NCBI GenBank assembly: GCA_043228905.1
Contig: JBHGNT010000017.1
Location: 5,642,001-5,706,000, forward strand
From: Azolla caroliniana
Lineage: Eukaryota > Polypodiophyta
Length of the DNA: 64,000 nt
Direction of reading: 5' to 3'
Part shown: positions 1-9,915 of the stretch, piece by piece
Position numbering within the stretch: the first letter of the stretch is position 1
Layout: every line of letters begins with the position of its first letter
The notes under the pieces: generated by a model
What the model saw: only the letters and a program-made list of their open reading frames with translations
Told to the model about the DNA's origin: nothing
The model's database searches: none
Position numbers and translations under genes: made by a program

Positions 1-516
1 GAGCATCGACTGTAAGTCAAAAAATGACGGCGTATTCTCCCTTGTACACACCACCGTTCGAAACGCTCTGAACTTAGACGCCAAGCCCCCAAGACAGACC
101 TGTACCATCTCATCTTCCTCTACGGTAACGTTAATAAAGGCAAGCGAGTCACAGATGTCTTTGATCCGGGTCGTGTAATCAGCCACGGACATGTCCCTCT
201 GTCGGACATTGCTCAACTCTTGTCGGAGTTGCAGCTTTCAAGCGGTAGTGCTTGCGGCGAAAACCTTCTTCAGGTTTCCCCAAGCCTCCTTCGGCGTCTT
301 GGCGTCTCGAATGTGACTCAGCAGCTGGTCCCCGACACTGGATGCAAAGCAGTACATCACTCTGCTTGCAGATTGTTCCCACGTTGGGAAGTCCTCATGT
401 GTCGTATTAGGTGTTGTTTCGTTCGTTCGTTCCACGAAACTCCAATGCCCATGCCCCAGTAGGTACTGATGCATTTTGTACAACCAGGACGCGTTGTCGT
501 GAAGAAAACCGACCAT
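1..516 (-). pseudogene. gag: Copia gag (UBN2-type) with an in-frame stop
   Basis: The minus-strand translation from the ATG at 516 reads as a Copia Gag: SWLYKMHQYLLGHGHW near the start, then HIRDAKTPKEAW, then after a break KLQLRQELSNVRQRDMSVAD and DEMVQVCLGGL. These are the usual blocks of plant Copia Gag (UBN2 family), the capsid precursor that packages element RNA. A TGA at 240-238 interrupts the frame where an arginine normally sits before KLQL; a single CGA-to-TGA change explains it. The reading frame continues open to base 1, so the gene is both stopped and cut by the window edge. Function as a capsid is therefore unlikely for this copy. Confidence 0.85.
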
Positions 517-1258
517 AGGCAGAATCAGAGAAAAAGGCGCATGAACCGGTTCTTACATGGGTGGACGCGAGAATTGATATTTTGTACATGATTCATAACT
601 AGGTCGGCTGATGTAAATACTAGGTAGTACACATTTATTAGGGGATTTGTGCGTATCTCTGTTGAGAGGGGCATGGAATAAACTATTTAAGGAGGGAGAG
701 AAGGAAGAAAAAGGTATCGCGCGTTGGCGAGGACGAAGTGTTGCTGCAGAACCGAGTGCCGAGCTCTCTCTCCTCCGATCATAGTTCTTTGTGGGTGTCG
801 GGAGTTCGCTGCCTCTGCTTTCTGCTTTGTGGATAGCTCGTGTGCTTCCAGCAGAGGCTCTCCCCCCCTTTTTTTTGTTTCTTCAAGTCGAGTGATTGTC
901 GTCTGTGTGCGTGAGTAGGACCCCGTGTCAGGTCCATTACCGGTTTGCCGGTTGTAACTGTTCGAGTTGTAAGCTATGGATTATAGTAATCGGATTCCTG
1001 TTTCTTGCTCTTGTTTTCCTTCTGTGTATCTACAACTCTCTCTATCTCACTCTCTCCTTGGTCCAAGACCCCCGTGGTCCCGCCTCTTCCTACATGCAAA
1101 CGCGAAACTTCGCGACGGCGTAATTGCTCCGGTTGAGTTTCTCTGTGGGAAGTGAATTTGCCATACATCTGTCCATAACTGCTTCTGTGTCTGTTCTTGC
1201 GACCTGTTAGGGTTTGCTTTTCAAGGCGAATGTTTGCAGCAGAGGTTCTCAACCCTCA
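517..1258 (-). other. Untranslated leader of the Copia element
   Basis: This stretch lies between the primer binding site and gag and has no convincing reading frame. It is richer in GC than the surroundings. It carries a block at about 1059-1114 (GTCCAAGACCC ... CGCGAAACTTCGCG on the plus strand) that reappears twice near 16.68-16.92 kb. The CGCGAA/TTCGCG arms can pair as a 6-bp stem. Confidence 0.6.
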
Positions 1259-1271
1259 CGCTCTGATACCA
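1259..1271 (-). other. Retrotransposon primer binding site (initiator Met-tRNA)
   Basis: The minus strand reads TGGTATCAGAGCG directly after the CA end of the LTR. This is the standard plant Copia primer binding site, complementary to the 3' end of initiator methionine tRNA, where reverse transcription starts. Confidence 0.9.
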
Positions 1272-1696
1272 TGAAAACGTATATGTTTGTGGAAGCGTTA
1301 AAATAGAAACACAAGAAACACATAGTGAGAGAGAGAGAGTACACGGGAGAGACAGACAGAGAGAGCAGAACGTTAATTCAAAATTATATGAAATGTTCTC
1401 TGTACATACAATGGGCTTACCATCACTATTTATACAAGTCCTCATGGGACTGACAGAAGTACCGTGTACTTCAATGCTCACACAAGCATCTGACACTTAC
1501 TACGAGACTATAACTGCCTAGTAGTCTAAACTTAACACTAGGCTGCCGGTTACTGATTGGATCCGGCTAACCGGCTCCCCAGCTCACCGGCTTCGTTGTT
1601 TGCCGGCTCGGTTGCTCACCGTCATACCGATCCGTCTCGCTTACCGGCTCAGGCTTGTTCAGCCGATCCGGCTCCAGTTGAGCTTGCCGCTCAACA
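1272..1696 (-). repeat. 5' LTR of the Copia element
   Basis: On the minus strand the segment begins TGTTGAGCGG and ends GTTTTCA, i.e. TG...CA, and is followed without spacing by the primer binding site. The inner end is secure; the outer end (1696) is inferred from the TG dinucleotide and TGTTGAG start only. A TATA box TATAAATA lies at 1434-1427 on the minus strand, with a CT-rich stretch downstream, consistent with the U3/R promoter. Confidence 0.75.
1427..1434 (-). promoter_or_regulatory. TATA box of the Copia LTR
   Basis: The minus strand reads TTGTATAAATAGTG about 155 bases before the LTR inner end, in the position expected of the LTR promoter. Confidence 0.6.
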
Positions 1697-2274
1697 CTTG
1701 TAAACTCCCAATTGCCATTAAAACCCTTTGAGGATGCCCTTGTTTTCTAATACAACGATAAAATTGACTATCCTTGGCTATTCCAAATAATAATTAACTA
1801 GAAAACCCTAGTGGTGATGTAAAATGATATTGCTTACAATTTCAAGAATTTTATGTACAAGTTGACTTAAAGGAGATCAAATGTGTTTGTTCATTGTAAA
1901 TCCAAGTAGATTTGGGTATAGCAATATCATACTTTAAGGAGATTAGACAAGATGATTATGGATATTATTTGAGAGTTATCAAGTAGATGAAACATATAAC
2001 TGTTACAAAATAAACTACACCTCAAGCTCTAATTCCTTAAGATGTTTTCCTTGACATACAAACCACTTTTGTATTGTTTGCAATAGTTAAGAAGAATGTA
2101 TTCTGATCTATAAATATAGAATCAATATTGGATTCATTATGATAGTGTTTCAATCATCATTGATGATGAAATGAGGTTATAATAAACTCAAAGTATTGAA
2201 TGAAGCTTGAGTTGGAGATACCAATGTTGAGAGCTACTTGATAACTAAAGTTCGTAAATGGTTGTCGGAAGTAG
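1697..2274. other. AT-rich spacer, no feature seen
   Basis: No reading frame with recognisable similarity, RNA gene or structured repeat was found here. Confidence 0.5.
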
Positions 2275-2735
2275 TACGTGCATTCATAAAGATATTTCAA
2301 TTTCAATTGGTCAACACGAGTCATTCCGAATATACATATACATAAAGGTGTCTTTTTGTAGCTCAAGTTATTCAAACAATGATGCTCAATGATTCCACAC
2401 AAATTGACTAAATGACAATTCCACAACTCATTACGGCATTATAGTAAATCCAAAGAAAAAATAGTTATTGCTTTGTTTCAAAATAGCAATGTGAAATATT
2501 ATGTACCCACGAACATAAAAATCTTTCAAATATAATTATTGATACACTATCAACAAGAATCATTCGAGACATACATATACTCAAATATATCTTTTGTAGC
2601 CCAAACACTTCACAATAATAATGTTTCATGATTCCACACATACAAAACGACATGGTAATTCCGTGAAGCATTGTACCATTATATTGAATTTTAAGAAAAA
2701 AGTATGCCAACTTGTTTTCAAAATGGCACACATGC
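2275..2735. repeat. Diverged two-copy tandem repeat, about 230 bp per unit
   Basis: Two successive blocks (about 2275-2500 and 2503-2735) share an ordered series of words: an ATACATATAC segment, a TCTTTTTGTAGC / TCTTTTGTAGCC segment, ATGATTCCACACA, a GACAATTCC / GGTAATTCC segment, and an AAAATAGCA / AAAATGGCA end. Identity is partial, so the duplication is old. Nothing suggests that it is coding. Confidence 0.6.
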
Positions 2736-3371
2736 AAGCAAGCATGCTTCTTTATTTTGTGCATTCAATTCATTACCTTTAGTACATTATAGAAGAAATT
2801 TTCTAACTTTTTGTTCTCACACCGTGTGTGTAACACACACTCCTTGGAGCATATGCGTCTCTTAAAGCCCCATGGCCATTGACTTTAGAAATAGGAGACG
2901 CCTTATGCATTGAATGAAGCAAATATCTTTGATGTCCTACTCACTCTCCTATTCATTAGTAGATTGTTCCCAAGTGAACTATGTGCATTAGAGTCCACCT
3001 CTTGCTCTATATTGTTAATCTATATTTCTCTATCTCTAGTTGTCTCTCACACACATAACACGCCCTCCTACTCTCTCTCTCTCTATCCTATTTATGGAAC
3101 TATAGACCTAATTAATCATTTGCACTTTCTACTTATGATAATGTAGTGTAAACCACACAATTACAAATTCTATTTGCACTTTATTCTAGAAAGAACATTT
3201 TTTTTTTCCTGTTATGCAATGATCTATCTACGAAAATTTCGTAAAGCCTTAAGACACTTACGACAATATGTAGAAACTCAAATTGCAAGTCAATTATTTG
3301 ATGTTGTAGATATTTTCCTTTACTTCTAAGGAAAGTGCACCATTCATTGACATAAGTATCATAAGTTATAA
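2736..3371. other. Spacer, no feature seen
   Basis: AT-rich with short CT runs near 3060-3090; no gene or repeat recognised. Confidence 0.4.
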
Positions 3372-3464
3372 GCAAATAAATTGTCCGAATTACAAATGGT
3401 ATTTATGTATGTTATGATTCATAACATGCATAAATACCATTTGTAATTAGGTCAATTTATTTGC
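3372..3464. repeat. Foldback element (inverted repeat, ~46-bp arms)
   Basis: The left arm starting GCAAATAAATTG and containing ATTACAAATGGTATTTATG is mirrored by the right arm ending CAATTTATTTGC, with only a few mismatches and essentially no loop (centre near 3418). The size and lack of coding fit a MITE-like foldback or a remnant of one. No clear target-site duplication beyond a few bases was seen. Confidence 0.7.
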
Positions 3465-4400
3465 TATACATTTGTTTACTTTTACTTGAACAAGTGTCAA
3501 TGAAATAATACATATGTTGCATGTCGCAACAATAACTATTTTATTTGGTAGTCCTCGAAGCACTTCCACTTTGGTGCTGTCTCACACCACATTGGACTAA
3601 ATGTTCAAAATACTATTAGGGCCAAAGACATCATTGGAATTTTGAGTTAGTTCTATATAATCTAAACCTTAACATAAACTACTTTCCCATCGTATGAAAG
3701 TAAAACAAATGCATCGATGTTCAAATGAAACTTATGACCTCCATGACTTACATATTAAGTAATGTTTGACCTGTCAGTTTTTGATTACCAAACTTTGTTC
3801 TCAACATGTAGGGGATGTCAAGTTTGAGTCTATAATTCCTAAATCATATGTCAATATACTATTGTTTTCCCAAATCTTATTTATCTTGATCTTAATGCAT
3901 GTGGATGAAGAAAAAATGGATGAATTTGCCAAATTGTGGATATAATATTTCTTTTGGGGGTTTGACTAAGGGCATTTGAAGAAATGACAAACATTAAGGG
4001 CATTCCGGGAAATAAAGGAAAATCCCTAGGGTTTTATATTTCAATGTTTTTCCAATAAAAATACAAATTTGGATGACTTCATTCCATCCATACTATAACA
4101 AAAATAAAACCTCTCAATTTCCTAAAGCTTATCTTGATGTGAGAATAGTGGTGACCATATCGGTTGGTGCAAAGAAATGAGGCTACGAAGAATACTAACA
4201 AGTGAATCTACGCACCCTTGTGGGAATCAGACATGGCGAGCAATGATATAGTGATGGTATGACTCATGTGTTCTACACACTCTATGATGACTCCTCAACA
4301 TGTTGTTTGTGGAGGTAAGGAACTACGGACAAAATTAATGATGTGTGATTGTCATTGCATCCCACATGTTAATATGATTGTTTATTTGCTATACTTTAAA
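3465..4400. other. Spacer, no feature seen
   Basis: AT-rich sequence without a recognisable gene, RNA gene or structured repeat. Confidence 0.4.
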
Positions 4401-5335
4401 AGCTTGAGCAAGATTTGACCAAATTGTTATCGTTGAGTCTTCTCCATTGCTTGTCGAATGGTTTTTGGATATGCACAAAGTGTGGCCTACTTCTCTCTAA
4501 TGTGGTTGAGTGCAAGGGACCTACACTTTCAGTAATTCTTTTGAAAAAGCTTTTAGCTCTAGGGATGCATAGTGCTCTATCTACCTTAATCTGTTATTGG
4601 TGGACACTTTGCTATGTATCATTTGTGACAACATTATGTCCAAGTGATTCTCTATTTGTATCCACATGTACATGGGAGGCCTAGAGCTCATACGGTTATA
4701 TTGTACATGAATGCAAGGGCAACCATACTGTGGACTACTCATATTTTTGTATAGGCTCTTGGAAGTGTACCCTATGACATTATCATTCTAGAAAGGCTAG
4801 ATTTGCATATTCTTGAGGGAGTTGATCCTTGGTATTCTAGTTCGTAGGGATACCAACTTGTGATTGCAAATGTGACACCTAGATATTTAGAAAAATGTTA
4901 CAACTAAGATCATTATCTTCTACACATTAGCATAGATTTTTCAATAAGTTGTCTTCACATGATCAAGAAGGCAAGTTAAAGTAGTCAAGTAGTGGGTTTT
5001 CATTGATGGTGTTGAAGCTTTACCCATGCCATGATATCAGCTCGTGTTTGACTACCTTAGGTATTGGGGTATGTGATTTAATTGGACCATGAGAAATGGG
5101 TTCTTGTTTGATGGAATTTGTTGGGTAATATAATAACTCCATAGGATGATGGGGAAGTTGATTTGGCAATTTTTGCAACTATGTTGTATGGGGACACTAT
5201 CCCAATATGAGGTAGATTTATGTCATCTAGTATTATAACACTTCATAGGGTTTACCTTGCCATATCTCTAATAATAAAGTAGTGAAGATAGCAAGGGTTG
5301 TATTAACATCTTGTTTTAATAACAAACATACATTT

Positions 5336-5394
<59 letters not shown>
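4401..5394 (+). mobile_element. Decayed LINE fragment with (GA)n tail
   Basis: The region about 4950-5340 aligns in translation, through several stops, with the better preserved LINE copy at 5835-6405: shared peptides include FDYLRYWGM and FNWTMRNGFLF. It ends with the same 3' sequence (AGCAAGGGTTGTATTAACAT then GTTTTAATAACAAACA) and a (GA)n tract at about 5337-5394. The 4401-4950 part is assigned only by continuity. No intact frame remains. Confidence 0.55.
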
Positions 5395-5395
<1 letters not shown>

Positions 5396-5496
5396 ACACT
5401 TGATAGGGTTTACCTTGCCATATCTCTAATAATAAAGTAGTGACGCTAGCAAGGGTTGTATTAACATCTTGTTTTAATAACAAACATACATTTACA

Positions 5497-5549
<53 letters not shown>

Positions 5550-5553
5550 AGAG
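5395..5553 (+). mobile_element. Short LINE 3' end copy with (GA)n tail
   Basis: About 105 bases repeat the 3' terminus of the preceding fragment almost exactly (TAGGGTTTACCTTGCCATAT and following) and again finish in a (GA)n tract (5497-5553). It is either a very short 5'-truncated insertion or a local duplication of the preceding end together with its microsatellite. Confidence 0.6.
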
Positions 5554-5564
5554 GTTGCCCAATG

Positions 5565-5834
5565 GAGACCAAGTGGTCATGGGTTCAACCCCTACATTCC
5601 ACAGTGGCATCTAGTGAATTAAGAGATATATATGAAGAATATAATCGAGAGAAATGGGAGAATTGGGTTTCAAACCCAAGACGCAATGATTGTAGTGTTA
5701 ACAACTTACCACTAGGGTAAGCTAACTGCGAGAAAAAAAAGAGACAATAGAGAGGTGAGAAATTTAGGTTAATCCAAGACGTAATGCTTGTAGTGTAACA
5801 ACTTACCAGTACTGTAAGCTAATTACAATAGAGA
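5565..5834 (-). repeat. Two tRNA-like SINE heads
   Basis: On the minus strand, 5728-5665 reads AGCTTACCCTAGTGGTAAG followed about 30 bases later by TTGGGTTTGAAACCC, resembling RNA polymerase III A and B boxes. A second, more diverged copy lies at about 5828-5769 (AGCTTACAGTACTGGTAAG ... CGTCTTGGATT). The same arrangement occurs at 57.55 kb and 63.93 kb. On the plus strand 5594-5606 also carries a B-box-like GGTTCAACCCC. No poly-A end or target duplication was resolved. Confidence 0.45.
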
Positions 5835-6427
5835 GAGAGAGAGTTTTGGATGCAAGATGGCAGTCTCATCTTCCATTCTGTGTTAAGGTGTTTCTTTGGC
5901 ATGTGATTGTTGGTGGGTTGCCTTTGACGATGACCTTAAAACGAAGACATATTTCGAATGAGACATGTTTTATCTATACGGTGGTTGAAGAAGATGCCAA
6001 CTATAGGTTCATTACATGTTCAGTTGCTAAAGCCATTTGGGTGATTATGTCACAAATTTGGGCATCGATAATAGGAAATATTTTGTCACCTTATAAATGG
6101 GTTTTTATGGATGAGGATAAAGTTATGCCCACACCATCGTATAAGGTTGTTTTTTATTACCTTAGATATTGGGGGATGTGGTTTAATTGGACCATGAGAA
6201 ACGAGTTCTTGTTTTATGAACTTCATGGGATAACACAACATCACAACTATGTTGTATGGGGACGTTGTCCCAAGAGGAAATAAACTTATGTCATCTAGTT
6301 TTACAACACTTGAGAGGGTTTCCCTTGCACTATCACTATTTATGAAGTAGTGAAGATAGCAAGGGTTGTATTATCATCTTGTTTTAATAACAAACATTGA
6401 TTTACGAAAAGAGAGAGAGAGAGAGAG
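5835..6427 (+). mobile_element. LINE fragment with reverse-transcriptase zinc-binding (zf-RVT) domain
   Basis: A frame at 5846-6283 encodes the C-terminal zf-RVT region of a plant LINE polyprotein: SHLPFCVKVFLWHVIVGGLP, then LKRRHISNETC, then EDANYRFITCSVAKAIW. The cysteine/histidine spacing is partly lost (for example IYTV where a second cysteine is usual). The upstream reverse transcriptase and endonuclease are absent, so the copy is 5' truncated. The 3' end matches the two preceding copies (AGCAAGGGTTGTATTATCAT, GTTTTAATAACAAACA) and runs into a (GA)n tract at about 6409-6427. Confidence 0.75.
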
Positions 6428-7252
6428 TTGTTGAAGAATTTTGAAGGTTGTTGAAGTGTGACAATTATTATATCGATGCAAGGTCATTTACCTCTTACAA
6501 ACACAAGATCAACGGTGTGTTGATTTGTGTTTACGGGTCATTGTTTTTACAAGTGACTATTAATCTCTTGTATCATATTGCTCCATGGATTCTTTCCAAT
6601 GGTTATCATCTGAAGCTAAACAAGAATTCGTTAGTACATAACTCTGATTACGGATGGTGACAAATCTTAAAAGTTAGTTGGCATTCTAAATTGCCATTTG
6701 TAACAAAGGCCTTCATTTGGAGAGTTTTGATTGGGGGTTTTGGTATTAGCTCTAACCGACATGCACTAGCAACGAGCAATTGCTTCTTTTGAATTGTCCA
6801 AGTGGAACATAGTACTCCATGTTTCATACAATGTCCAATTATTTGTCAAATTTGGAGTTACATTTCTCAAATTTGGCAAGTTTTATCACGATGTTATTTG
6901 ACGCCAAGACAATGGGCATGTGCACAATTCACACAGGTTGATACAAAATCAAATATGGGGATCGTTTTCCTATTTCAGAGGTATTGGGGATTGCGTCAAT
7001 GCACATGTATTTAATGGTAAGCATGGAGTCAAATCATATCTAGGAAAGTTGAAGGAATTTTTTTATTGGAGCAAGTAGAAATTATTTTCTCACTAAGAGT
7101 GTTAGTCTTGCCATTTGGCAATTCAACATGTTACACTACCTGTGTAGTGGTGACCCTCCTCCATCGTATTATCCATTGTAAGTATTGTTTTTCACACACA
7201 TTTATTAATCTAATTGTGTGTTTTCACCATATATATATATATATATATATAT
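6428..7252 (+). mobile_element. Second LINE zf-RVT fragment, ending near a (TA)n tract
   Basis: The translation at about 6665-6900 gives WHSKLPFVTKAFIWRVLIGG, then a stop, then VEHSTPCFIQCPIICQIW. This parallels the zf-RVT block of the copy at 5846 but is more diverged and carries stops, so it belongs to a related LINE lineage. A following frame (7066-7160) may be the 3' part. A (TA)n microsatellite closes the region at about 7229-7252. Confidence 0.6.
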
Positions 7253-9539
7253 TATCTTGGGAGGTTAAATATGGTGTAGGCCAACATTGGGGTTAAGGTT
7301 GTTCTACATTCAAAATGACATCTAGGCCCACATTGGTTATATGGCTAGGAGGTGAGGTTTTATATGGCTTTTGTTATGACATGTAATGTGTATTGTATTT
7401 CATGTTGTTGTCTTGTGTGTAGTTTTGAAAGTAAATCAATGATATAATGACGATAAGGACCAAGAAAATGAGAAATTGTAGAGTATATGTAAAAGATATT
7501 CAATGTAGATGCTTGGTTTCATTAGTAATATTGCTAACAGATTCTCAAGATTGAAAATTCCTAAAAAATCTAGAGAATTTGGATTTATAAATCGAGTTGC
7601 GTCCCTTGCCAACGAGAAAAAATGTTGATTCCTTGTAGAGAGAGTATTTGGACATCACAAATGTTGGGATTGGAGGGTATGACTTCTTTAGAATTGCACT
7701 TTCATAAGATCAAAAACTTGGGGATGATTAGGGTACATGATACTATGTTGGATACTATAGGGAGTGACAACTTTATGATACCCAAGTGAAGCATATGATA
7801 AGTAAGTGACAAGAGATTGTTCTTTTATAAACACTCGAGCTCTTCTTGTCTACTTTTGTAAAGAGTCTTCCAACAATAGTTATCCTCAATATCACCTTGT
7901 GTGTTTACACATTCATTTTTGCGTCAAATTCTTGTGCAATTTTGTATTCACTTGCTCCTCAATTTCTATAAGCTCTCTCAACCCCCTAGCACTATGTTGT
8001 GGTGCCACCATCTAGCATGATGGGCACCAAGGTTGCCATCGTTGGTGGTACACCAAGGCCACAAAGTCTGTTATCAACATGGTTGAAATACTAACAATGC
8101 TCAACTGCTGATGGTCACTGGAAATGCACCACCCAACACATTCTCACAAATGGACCTTTAAGGAGTTGTATGACTAGGCTCTTGGTTTTTATAAATTTAT
8201 TGCAGTTTTTGTCATACTAGCTACTGTTATATTAATAGTCTTTCATAAATCAATTCTACAACAATTCTAGTGAACCTTACATATTGTTAATATCATCCCT
8301 AGTTTTTGTACGAATAGTGTGAGAGTCTGTGGATGAATGCCATACTTTGCTCCATTATTGGCTCAAGAAAATAGCAATGTTCAAACTATACACTCTAATG
8401 TAAAGAAGTCATTCTATTCAAGAGTATAAAATAGGACCGTGACTATATCATTTACTACAATGCAAGAGACAAAATCAAGAAAGAAGTTATACACTACTGC
8501 ATAAGCAACTATGTCCCGACATGGCAAAAACGTTATTCTATGTAGACCATTAATTCTAAACATATGTACATCATAAAGAGAGTGAGAGATTCATGTGTCA
8601 TGGAAGTTTGTGGTGCATGAAGATCAAGAAAATTTGGTGCATTCCCATAAGATTGAATACTTTGAGCAATAGCTACTCTAGAGGCAGTCCTTCGAATGAG
8701 CAACATGCACTTGCTAGTGCTTAGTTTAATTTCTATTAACTGGTGATGTGTTTTGTTCAAATCCAAACCTGCTTCACTTGATCCTAGGATTGAGCATGTG
8801 ACCTCTTCATCTAACGAAGTGTAAATGAACTGAGCCACACGCACTTGATGTAGTGATAAACCATCATGGTGATTGTCATCATAACGCACAACATAGCACG
8901 TGATTTCAAATTCATTCCCATCTTGAAAAATATAGAACAGAACACTTCGATAACTTGAACATAGGAGATCCAAACATGCAAAGTATAGCTAATATTTACA
9001 ATCTCCTTGCCAAGTTTTATACAATGATATCTTATAGGATGGACAGGAAACAGAAAAGATCATATGTTTTCAATGTCATTCCTGTTTGAAAACTTGTGGA
9101 ATAGAAAACTTTGAAAACTTGTGGAGTAGAAAACTTTGAAAACTTGATTATACAAGATCCAAAACACTAAGTATAGTAATACAAATGTCAAACAATGATA
9201 TCTTACATGATTATCTTCACAAAGTATTGTGCTCTCCCAAAATACAAAAGTTTTCTCAACTTACCTAAGACAAGCATTTAGATAATCCAACTAATAGATT
9301 TCTTGACAACACTCTTCCCAAACCTTGTATAATCAATAATGTCATAAAATCAAAGACTAAATATGTCTTCAGTTTCCCCAATGTCCATCACAGTGCTGAG
9401 ACTGACTTTGTAACTTTCTTCAATAGCTCTTCAAATGAAGACCCTTTGCATAGGAAAGTAATGAACAATTTGAAGAAAGAATACATATCACATACCAGTA
9501 GTTGTTACAGGCATAACCCTAACTTATCCCATGGTAGTA
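7253..9539. other. Spacer, no gene recognised
   Basis: AT-rich with scattered short frames. An open minus-strand stretch at 8973-8533 has no ATG near its start and no recognised similarity. Confidence 0.35.
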
Positions 9540-9915
9540 AACCGTAATTTTCTACACACAAAGATAAGAATGTGAGGGTTATTCGAGAATGTAAAGAAAT
9601 GAGTATTACTTTTAATCCTAGGGATTGAGACAACCTTTAAAGGCAAGTGTAAACTTGCCTGGGGGCCTTAGGTCTGGCTACAGATATGAGTCCTAGCTAT
9701 ACTCATTGGACACATTATCCGACTACGTCGATACTGTGCTCTTGTAGTGATCAGACTCTTGTGGCAAGTGTGCCCCATCACCAGGTATGACTCAAAGCCA
9801 TAGCGATGGTATGGGACGCCGTTCAAGGCTCAGGTCCGTCTCGATCCCTTCGCTTGAGGGTAATCGGGTGGATCGACACCCTTCTTTCTCTCTCTTTCTC
9901 TTTATTATCCGATCT
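9540..9915. repeat. GC-richer block, possible old LTR or SINE remnant
   Basis: This block stands out from its AT-rich flanks by base composition and ends in CT-rich sequence (about 9882-9905). It contains no frame of note. I could not find LTR ends, a primer binding site or pol III boxes, so the class is undetermined. Confidence 0.25.

Larger units (their letters stand above)
1..1696 (-). mobile_element. Ty1/Copia LTR retrotransposon, 5' portion, truncated by the window edge
   Basis: Read on the minus strand, this is an ordered 5' half of a Copia element: LTR (1696 to 1272), primer binding site complementary to initiator Met-tRNA immediately after it (1271 to 1259), a roughly 740-bp leader, and a gag gene that runs off the left edge. 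Protease, integrase and reverse transcriptase would lie outside the window, so the 3' LTR and target-site duplication cannot be checked. A stop codon in gag shows that this copy is defective. Confidence 0.85.

Noticed and set aside
8533-8973. 146-codon minus-strand open frame with protein-like composition
   Set aside because: There is no ATG near its 5' end and no recognised family; it might be an exon, but nothing around it supports one.
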